Shown here in pieces: positions 61,401 to 64,000 of a stretch of DNA of 64,000 bases. The DNA is from Malaya genurostris (taxonomy: Eukaryota; Arthropoda; Insecta; Diptera; Culicidae). How positions within the stretch are numbered: position 1 is the stretch's first letter; every line of letters starts with the position of its first letter. Location: the NCBI RefSeq assembly GCF_030247185.1, contig NC_080572.1:117481928-117545927 (forward strand), read 5' to 3'. Position numbers and translations under genes: made by a program. The notes below the pieces were generated by a model, which worked only from the letters and a program-made list of their open reading frames with translations, was not told the origin of the DNA and ran no database searches.

Positions 61401-62594
61401 AGCAAGCGATTCGGAACGCAGTCGATGCGGATGTAAGTACATAAAACCTGCCGCTGGTAGAAATGAGTATACTTCAGTGTCTAATGGAGAATATATTGCT
61501 AAATGTTTGTTGACGTTGGTTGAGAGAAATATCCGATTTCATTCACCGCTTTCCACGCTGCCCTTAATACACCTACGAGCTCATTGATTTGATTGTGCCC
61601 ATTATTAATTGAGTATTGTTACACCCATCATAATGTAATTAGTGTGTGAAAATATTTTGCCCCTGGCACTTTTTTATATTGTTTATTTAACCCCGGGCCT
61701 GCACTTGGGGACGCCTTGAAAATTATACTTCAAATTTTATTTTTTTCTTGCTTCTTGCTTCTTGCTTCTTGCTTCTTGCTTCTTGCTTCTTGCTTCTTGC
61801 TTCTTGCTTCTTGCTTCTTGCTTCTTGCTTCTTGCTTCTTGCTTCTTGCTTCTTGCTTCTTGCTTCTTGCTTCTTGCTTCTTGCTTCTTGCTTCTTGCTT
61901 CTTGCTTCTTGCTTCTTGCTTCTTGCTTCTTGCTTCTTGCTTCTTGCTTCTTGCTTCTTGCTTCTTGCTTCTTGCTTCTTGCTTCTTGCTTCTTGCTTCT
62001 TGCTTCTTGCTTCTTGCTTCTTGCTTCTTGCTTCTTGCTTCTTGCTTCTTGCTTCTTGCTTCTTGCTTCTTGCTTCTTGCTTCTTGCTTCTTGCTTCTTG
62101 CTTCTTGCTTCTTGCTTCTTGCTTCTTGCTTCTTGCTTCTTGCTTCTTGCTTCTTGCTTCTTGCTTCTTGCTTCTTGCTTCTTGCTTCTTGCTTCTTGCT
62201 TCTTGCTTCTTGCTTCTTGCTTCTTGCTTCTTGCTTCTTGCTTCTTGCTTCTTGCTTCTTGCTTCTTGCTTCTTGCTTCTTGCTTCTTGCTTCTTGCTTC
62301 TTGCTTCTTGCTTCTTGCTTCTTGCTTCTTGCTTCTTGCTTCTTGCTTCTTGCTTCTTGCTTCTTGCCTCTTGCTTCTTGCTTCTTGCTTCTTGCTTCCT
62401 GCTTTCTGTATTTTAATTTTAATTTTAATTTTTAGTGTCTATAAGTATACAACCACATTAGAACCTACTTTTTTATATTCACTTACAGAAACATCCAAGA
62501 AACAACTATAATCATGCTCCCGAACGGAACCAACGGTAATGGAAACTATCTCACCACAAATCTTCCGGAAAGGAATGAGAGTTACCCATCATAA
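34269..62594 (+). CDS. CCHa2-R: CCHamide-2 receptor-like neuropeptide GPCR, seven exons, 5' end missing
   Basis: Seven exons (34,269-34,495; 34,558-34,661; 34,868-35,083; 56,249-56,352; 60,908-61,045; 61,298-61,432; 62,489-62,594) join in frame into 342 codons and a TAA stop, all with GT-AG introns. The product is a plasma-membrane class A receptor: TM2 (YILSLALADLLLIVTTVPF), TM3 with a GDRFF version of the DRY motif, TM4, a long second extracellular loop, TM5, TM6 (ITVWAFVVIFGICFLPSHL), TM7 with NPVALY for NPxxY, and a C-tail. It resembles bombesin/BRS3-like receptors. Segments such as VDPLRKFHAHGGGRKATRM, VPGETQGTVRQVKARRKVA, HRDTSLTSTMS and QETTIIMLPNG match what I remember of Drosophila CCHa2-R rather than CCHa1-R. 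In insects this receptor binds CCHamide-2, a gut and fat-body peptide linked to feeding and insulin signalling. The N-terminus and TM1 are not found here. Confidence 0.85.
34558..34661 (+). CDS. CCHa2-R: receptor exon: TM4
   Basis: It follows a 62-bp intron (acceptor ATTCTAG, donor GTAAGA). The junction codons give His-Gly-Gly-Gly-Arg-Lys, then MTIIIAVFIWVLAILFATPA (TM4) and IVGTHIR. The phase fits both neighbours. Confidence 0.93.
34868..35083 (+). CDS. CCHa2-R: receptor exon: extracellular loop 2, TM5, start of loop 3
   Basis: Acceptor CTGGCAG, donor GTATGT. It encodes the loop with the conserved Cys (VTIEFCYPFPGEWGPEYARG), TM5 (FLAYYAIPLCIIALFYALIA) and the intracellular segment HSAKHVPGETQGTVRQ. 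A 21,165-bp intron follows. Confidence 0.93.
35371..35636. mobile_element. 266-bp hAT-type MITE with 8-bp target duplication
   Basis: ATGGCAAA flanks the element at 35,363-35,370 and 35,637-35,644. The ends are imperfect inverted repeats (CAGTCACGTACCCAG at left, CTGGGTACGGGCCTG at right). No coding capacity is visible: the 101-codon minus-strand frame here has no family resemblance. The 8-bp duplication and CAG termini indicate hAT. Confidence 0.9.
35850..36385. repeat. GCCTTTCTCATAT-family fragment
   Basis: Contains CCGGAACCGAAAGTCGGAT, GCCATCTCTGAGAAAAT, CGACGAACTGAGTCGAATGG, TTTTCACAGTGATTGCATAA and ends TATATGAAAAAGGCAAAAAT. Same orientation as the fragment at 1-356. Confidence 0.8.
36470..37790. 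mobile_element. non-autonomous inverted-repeat element of the GCCTTTCTCATAT family
   Basis: The ends are inverted repeats of about 48 bp containing CACCTAGTGGAGTAATGATG and GCCTTTCTCAT at left, and ATGAGAAAGGCATCATTACA with CCACTAGGTGGATTAAAA at right. The interior repeats the module TTTTCACAAACTCAGATTC, GGTCTTATGGT and ACTTCCGGTTCCGGAATTAC two to three times at roughly 100-170-bp spacing. No transposase is present. Confidence 0.85.
37889..38035 (+). mobile_element. tRNA-derived SINE, same family as 2,429-2,586
   Basis: It starts GGGGACAGATATAGGGTGAT and contains TTTCACGCAGCCCACCTGGG, the B box GGTTCGATTCCCAACC and CACATAGGGTCAGGAAAC. The tail is decayed. A clear target duplication is not visible. 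Confidence 0.85.
38040..38224. repeat. GCCTTTCTCATAT-family repeat, left part (interrupted)
   Basis: Contains CTGGAACCGGAAGTCGGAT and TTTGTGAAAATCGGTTTAAC and leads to GTGACAA, where the ITmD37E element is inserted. The repeat resumes at 39,471 with TTTGTCACATACACG. Confidence 0.8.
38225..39468 (-). mobile_element. ITmD37E DNA transposon, 1.24 kb, TA duplication, inactive
   Basis: Terminal inverted repeats of about 27 bp start AAGACTGTCACAGAAAGTAT (left) and match the right end, whose inverse starts AAGACTGTCCCAGAGAGTAT. TA flanks both ends (38,223-38,224 and 39,469-39,470). The minus strand encodes a disrupted transposase. The element is nested in a GCCTTTCTCATAT-family repeat. Confidence 0.93.
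38370..39315 (-). pseudogene. ITmD37E transposase (broken)
   Basis: A DDE transposase that would cut and paste its element. The N-terminal helix-turn-helix (MRGLSAEQRRKIVYKWYTEP, LRKIAKMEEVSEKAVRNAI) opens at 39,315. A stop at about 39,081, where Arg is expected, and a frameshift near 39,000 follow. The catalytic part then reads IIKDDETYVKLDY (first Asp) and WQDLASCHYSKSTVEWYT (second Asp). Exactly 37 residues after that Asp lies the third catalytic position. Just before it CGA has become TGA (after CPKL), and the expected Glu codon reads CAG (Gln). The D-to-E spacing of 37 assigns the element to the ITmD37E group of mosquitoes. The end is TAG at 38,370-38,372. Confidence 0.9.
39471..39635. 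repeat. GCCTTTCTCATAT-family repeat, right part
   Basis: Continuation of 38,040-38,224 after the ITmD37E insertion: a CA-rich stretch, TTCGTCGAGCTGAACCGAAT, TTCAAAGTGATTGCTTATTC and the end ACATGAGAAAGTAAAAAT. Confidence 0.8.
39640..42580. other. intron sequence, mostly unrecognised
   Basis: About 2.9 kb of AT-rich sequence. The segment 40,680-40,830 is a diverged copy of 2,835-2,970 in the duplication (GTGACTGTATGAATTTCTAT, CAGGCAAGCAGATATGTTCT). The reading frames at 39,732-39,941 and 40,811-41,065 match nothing I know. No transposon ends were found. Confidence 0.5.
42581..43415. mobile_element. 835-bp GCCTTTCTCATAT-family element with 50-bp inverted repeats
   Basis: The left end TAAAAACCTGTCTTATTCCA continues to CATAT; the right end is its inverse with two differences. 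The central sequence has repeated GACTTCCGGTTC modules at about 42,818, 42,970 and 43,124. No coding capacity. Because the ends start with TA, a TA target duplication is possible but cannot be separated from the repeat itself. Confidence 0.88.
43741..43965 (-). mobile_element. Feilai-like tRNA-derived SINE
   Basis: Read on the minus strand it begins CTGGCCGGGTTGACGGTTCA, has CTTACAAGCCAGTTGTCG and the B box TGTTCGAGTCCCGACC, and ends with a T-rich/A-rich tail near 43,745. The tRNA-related head followed by an unrelated body (AAACAGAAAGGCC) matches what I remember of the abundant Aedes SINE Feilai. The family name is less certain than the SINE call. Confidence 0.7.
44226..45018. repeat. GCCTTTCTCATAT-family repeat, left part
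   Basis: It starts TTTTTGCCTTTCTCATATAG with AAAGGTTACGCAATCACTGT and carries three modules with TCCGGTTCCG-type phrases. It is interrupted at ACACGCGG by the hAT element and resumes at 46,255 with TAAAGAAAACGACAACC. Confidence 0.8.
45269..45635. repeat. duplicated block inside the hAT element
   Basis: The block from CCAACACATTTGTGATATTA to CTTGGTGTCGTTCTAAA occurs twice (45,269-45,374 and 45,524-45,635) with few changes. Each contains a small inverted repeat, CTGCACA with TGTGCAG. Confidence 0.88.
45984..46086 (+). mobile_element. 5'-truncated SINE inside the hAT element
   Basis: GGACGGGTTCGATTCCCAAC, CGCACATAGGG and GAAGCGAATGACCTTAAGG match the SINE at 2,429-2,586 from its B box onward. 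The tRNA A-box half is missing. Confidence 0.8.
46331..47264. other. intron sequence, nothing recognised
   Basis: AT-rich, no transposon ends or coding signal. Minus-strand frames at 46,543-46,743 and 47,013-47,234 lack family resemblance. Confidence 0.5.
47265..47560 (+). repeat. diverged copy of duplication segment 3,130-3,420
   Basis: Shares CATCTCATTAGT, CGACTTTGAAT, ACTCTAACTAATGGTTT and GAGATGACTACTGGAGCTAA with 3,130-3,420 and 19,150-19,460. An inverted copy lies at 50,930-51,110, so the pair brackets the RTE-like LINE remnant. Confidence 0.7.
47670..50710 (-). mobile_element. decayed RTE-like LINE
   Basis: Minus-strand fragments in order: 5' region (about 50,700-50,500); endonuclease (from about 50,440, with NFDVVALQELCWTRQ; IDHVLIDGTFFSD and DSDHYLVAVYM near 49,900-49,800); linker (49,800-49,402); reverse transcriptase (49,376-48,648); C-terminal region (48,083-47,760, LGVFERKVLRTIFGG, GRLRWAGHVVRRPENNPVK). 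Several frameshifts and stops separate the pieces. The domain order and absence of an ORF1 or RNase H suit the RTE clade, but the clade is not certain. Confidence 0.82.
47760..50440 (-). pseudogene. endonuclease/reverse transcriptase of the RTE-like LINE (fragmented)
   Basis: The longest intact piece (49,376-48,648, 242 residues) contains NNKAAGIDQPPSELRKN, FLPEEWMEGIVCPIYIND, FCNYRAITPPNAAYKVLS and motif A in FIDFKSAYDTIVRDQL. The catalytic YADD box is recognisable near 48,480 as VADYIDIIARNFEKM, where the second catalytic Asp is Tyr (TAT). The endonuclease needs at least two frame changes. The protein is clearly dead and much older than the Jockey and I-group copies. Confidence 0.85.
50930..51110 (-). 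repeat. inverted diverged copy of duplication segment 3,130-3,420
   Basis: Reverse complement shares CAGATCTCACTCTAACTTAT, GAGATGACTACTG and CAATATTCATCTCATTAGT with 3,130-3,420. It is the inverted partner of 47,265-47,560. Confidence 0.65.
51190..51300 (-). mobile_element. SINE fragment related to 43,741-43,965
   Basis: GATCGGGTTTCAAACAAACG and ACAATTGGCTTGTAAGA resemble the B-box region and anticodon-arm region of the SINE at 43,741-43,965. It is strongly diverged and its ends are unclear. Confidence 0.45.
51330..51912. repeat. diverged GCCTTTCTCATAT-family element
   Basis: It starts TTAGCCTTTTTCATATAGAC and ends GATTAAAACAGTTCTTG, with CAGAGATGGTTGAACCGTAA, ATTCAAATGAAAGG and TCCGGAAATACAAGG inside. 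The inverted ends are partly preserved. Confidence 0.7.
51998..52930. mobile_element. decayed relative of the foldback element
   Basis: It starts with CGTAAAAAAAGTTTACGTTA and TTTGGGATTTGGTTCACG (the subterminal repeat). It then has forward 117-bp units (CCAAGATGGGGACCTCCGGT, GATTTCTTGAAAAC) and, at about 52,740-52,920, reverse units (AAGGAATATCATTAAACCG, AAGTCGCCATCTTGG). Arms are short (about two to three units each) and diverged; terminal repeats are not intact. Confidence 0.75.
53200..53430. repeat. imperfect inverted repeat (hairpin), arms of about 75 nt
   Basis: AAAACGTCGAGATTTATAGT with GTCATCT at 53,237-53,263 is the approximate inverse of AGATGACACTAAATTTCGAC with GTTT at 53,363-53,385. 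Pairing extends outward through GATGGCAAAAG / CTGGCATC and A/T runs. No gene is present. Confidence 0.75.
53455..53945 (+). repeat. three tandem copies of a 170-bp unit
   Basis: GGAACCAAAAGTCACAGC occurs at 53,479, 53,648 and 53,818, that is every 169-170 bp. The last two copies are nearly identical. Each contains TTTGATCTTTGAACTTGATC and the family phrase CAGCCATCTCTGAGAAAATT. Confidence 0.92.
53978..54905 (+). repeat. GC-rich tandem array, about five units of 200 bp
   Basis: Variants of GGGGAACTCTCTGTCGGTGT recur at about 54,019, 54,219, 54,420, 54,620 and 54,822. Alternate units are most alike (those at 54,019 and 54,420; 54,219 and 54,620), so the real period is a dimer of about 401 bp. 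The block is far richer in GC and CpG than its surroundings. Open frames across it are by-products of composition. Confidence 0.88.
55060..55207. repeat. (CA)n tract and right end of a GCCTTTCTCATAT-family repeat
   Basis: A run of CA dinucleotides at 55,063-55,083, then CAGACATTTTCCGATCTCGT, CGAACTGTGTCGAATGGTAT and the end CTATAGAGAAAGGCAAAAAC. With the 170-bp and 200-bp arrays it may form one large composite element starting near 53,030, but a matching left end was not found. Confidence 0.75.
55208..56248. other. 3' end of intron 3, no gene recognised
   Basis: AT-rich sequence ending in the polypyrimidine tract and acceptor TTCCTTTTTATTTTTAG at 56,232-56,248. Confidence 0.6.
56249..56352 (+). 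CDS. CCHa2-R: receptor exon: TM6
   Basis: Acceptor TTTTTAG, donor GTAAGT. It encodes VKARRKVAITVWAFVVIFGI and CFLPSHLFMLWFYY; the FxxCxLP-like TM6 signature is seen as FGICFLPSHL. It ends two bases into a codon completed by the next exon. Confidence 0.94.
57078..60464. repeat. recent 1,697-bp tandem duplication in intron 4
   Basis: 57,078-58,767 recurs at 58,775-60,464 with an offset of 1,697 bp. Only isolated differences were noticed (for example GCATATTTTAATT against GCATACTTTAATT, and GTTGCATCTC against GTTGCATTTC). The junction carries a 7-bp filler, TAATCTG. No gene is present. Confidence 0.97.
57442..57709. repeat. imperfect inverted repeat inside the tandem duplication
   Basis: CTCGTTTAACCCGTTTTACC at about 57,462 pairs with GGTAAAACGGATTAAACGGG at about 57,668. 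Arms are about 48 nt with roughly eight mismatches and a loop of about 170 nt. It is repeated at 59,139-59,406 in the second copy. Confidence 0.8.
60908..61045 (+). CDS. CCHa2-R: receptor exon: loop 3, TM7, start of C-tail
   Basis: I use the acceptor GTTCCAG (60,901-60,907). The alternative AG 13 bp downstream would break the frame. The exon encodes PNSQEEYNQFWHVLRIVGFC, then LSFANSCANPVALYCVSGAF (TM7 with NPxxY-like NPVALY) and RKHFNR. Donor GTAAGT at 61,046. Confidence 0.93.
61298..61432 (+). CDS. CCHa2-R: receptor exon: C-tail
   Basis: Acceptor TTCAAG, donor GTAAGT. It encodes YLLCEGSSSARRRRGDNLGH, then RDTSLTSTMSRRYPSKRF and GTQSMRM: a basic, Ser/Thr-rich tail with a Cys that could be palmitoylated, suited to kinase and arrestin regulation (inference). 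Confidence 0.9.
61746..62405. repeat. heptanucleotide (CTTCTTG)n array, about 94 copies
   Basis: About 657 bp of almost perfect 7-bp repeats in intron 6, with rare changes near the 3' end (GCCTC and TTCCTGC variants at 62,365-62,402). All three plus-strand frames are open through it because seven is not a multiple of three and no register contains a stop. These frames are not genes. Confidence 0.98.
62489..62594 (+). CDS. CCHa2-R: receptor last exon: C-terminus and stop
   Basis: Acceptor ACTTACAG. It encodes NIQETTIIMLPNGTNGNGNY, then LTTNLPERNESYPS and TAA at 62,592-62,594. The phase matches the preceding exon and the segment resembles the remembered CCHa2-R tail. Confidence 0.88.
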
Positions 62595-64000
62595 TGCAAT
62601 ACCAGTTTTATCGACAAAATGGTTTAGAATCTCCTAGGCAGTGACCAACGAAATTTATGAAGTTTTCTACGAACTGTTGGCTATCACTTCCTATCTGTTA
62701 GCATGTCAAAGCGATGTGCTTGAAATTTTCGTCTACAACCGTGATGTCGTCACTCTACAAAATTATCCAACTGCACCTTGTTAGAAACGATTTAAATTAT
62801 GGAGGGTATCAGGTTCCTTTGTGGCGGCAAAATCTTCTTTGTTATGAAGCAAATTGGTCCTCTATGTAAACGAATTCTCCTACGCATTCATGCACTCGTG
62901 GCGTAGGTGGCTCGAGTTTTTGACGCTACCAAGAAGTCAGAAAAAAGGTAACCAACCCAAATGAGATCTATATCATGAACAACCTAATTGTAAAGCTTGG
63001 AATGGCACAAAACCAGTGCACAGGAAAAACTCTAGGAGATAACGAAAAATAATTGGATCTAATTATGCTTTTTCTTCTGGTTATCGTACCTCTTGGCAGA
63101 ACGCAAGCCTCCAATTTCGCTACGAATGCCGCAGAATTTATGAGATAAAGTGTGCCAAAAGCATATTACTGTACAGGGTAAAGTTGACTTGAATAAGTTT
63201 TGCTAGAATATGAACGTCGAAAAATTTGGAGTGTTTATGCTATGGGAACAGAAGGAATAGCCTATTTAAAGTCTATAGAACAATCATCCCCCAACGGGCG
63301 TTAATTATTCAAGCTTTATTCGATTAATTGCGTCAAAGTTAGTATCAATATCATTGCGTGGACTCGTGGCAGCTCAATAACAAAATTGATATGAAAACCA
63401 CGAACAAAATGTAGACAGTTTCTGTCAGATTTTTTTTCGGAGCTGTACAATGCTTGAAAATCTATCATTCAATTAAGATAGGAGATTCTAAAAATAGATA
63501 TGACCACCCACAATGAATATTCAAATTGGTATCCCTGATCATAATTTTCCAACCAAGCCGATACATATAAAAACCGATGCATCGGGTAAATCGGACAAAA
63601 AATTTAAGGCAAAAAATTTATCGAATGTATTCATCAGTTTTTGCAGGCGTAATAATGTTTAAAGTCATGTTCCGAAAGTTTTCTAAACTATATTGAATGG
63701 AAAAATTTAACCATCCAAATTTGTAGAATTTTGTACGTAGAATTGAAACGAATTAAACACGGTATTGAAAATCTATGAGCTCCTAAAATTGCGCGCCTAA
63801 ATCATTCCGTTCTTGATTACGGAACACGCTATTTCGAAATAGCATTTCATACATCATTCACCAAGTTTAGATTACCCCTTCCAAGTAATGGACGGTTATT
63901 TTTATTTTCTTTGATTTTTTTACATAAAGAGATAATGATTGCAAATGTTTAATTAATGTTAATTAAAACGTCAATTATCAGTATCGCTGGTGATAGCTAG
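62595..64000. other. downstream of the receptor stop: 3' UTR and flank, nothing else recognised
   Basis: AT-rich, with no long open frame and no transposon ends. I did not find a convincing AATAAA-type signal that fixes the 3' end of the receptor transcript. Confidence 0.5.

Noticed and set aside
61716..62511. Three open frames of 220-250 codons reading Leu-Leu-Leu-Ala-Ser-Cys-Phe repeats
   Set aside because: They are the three readings of a 7-bp simple repeat inside an intron. All frames are open, which is diagnostic of a repeat, not a gene.

Overview
The window looks like nuclear DNA of a culicine mosquito, most probably Aedes. The reasons are a very high load of mosquito-type mobile DNA (tRNA-derived SINEs with GGTTCGATTCC B boxes, a Jockey-clade LINE, an I-group LINE with RNase H, an ITmD37E transposon, a mariner, hAT elements and a terminal-inverted-repeat family whose ends read GCCTTTCTCATAT) and one insect neuropeptide receptor gene cut into small exons. 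It is AT-rich, has GT-AG introns, and shows no bacterial, CRISPR or operon-like feature. I recognised no rRNA, functional tRNA or microRNA gene.

The only host gene I can support is on the plus strand from 34,269 to 62,594. Seven exons encode TM2 to TM7 and the C-tail of a class A GPCR that I assign to the CCHamide-2 receptor family (bombesin-receptor-like). The exon for the N-terminus and TM1 is not found and probably lies upstream of the window. Its third intron is 21 kb long and is packed with nested transposons.

From about 358 to 32,415 the window is a two-copy segmental duplication. Copy A (358-11,935) and copy B (16,651 to at least 32,415) are nearly identical but were hit independently. 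A carries a SINE (2,429-2,586), a 4.3-kb foldback element made of inverted arrays of a 117-bp repeat (3,943-8,244) and a long (TA)n tract. B carries an internally deleted mariner (20,223-21,144) and a nearly complete I-group LINE (23,683-29,685). A Jockey-clade LINE (11,936-16,650) sits exactly at the junction and truncates copy A. Each copy ends in a retrotransposon ORF1-like pseudogene with the same ancestral frameshift. The empty sites in the sister copy allow several insertions to be defined to the base.

From 35 to 56 kb (intron 3) there are two hAT elements with 8-bp target duplications, an ITmD37E element with TA duplications nested in an older repeat, several members of the GCCTTTCTCATAT family, SINEs, a decayed RTE-like LINE, a decayed relative of the foldback element, and arrays of 170-bp and 200-bp repeats. 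Intron 4 holds a recent 1,697-bp tandem duplication. Intron 6 holds about 94 copies of a 7-bp repeat. Apart from the receptor, every protein-coding sequence recognised here belongs to a mobile element, and only one of these (the I-group ORF1) is uninterrupted.
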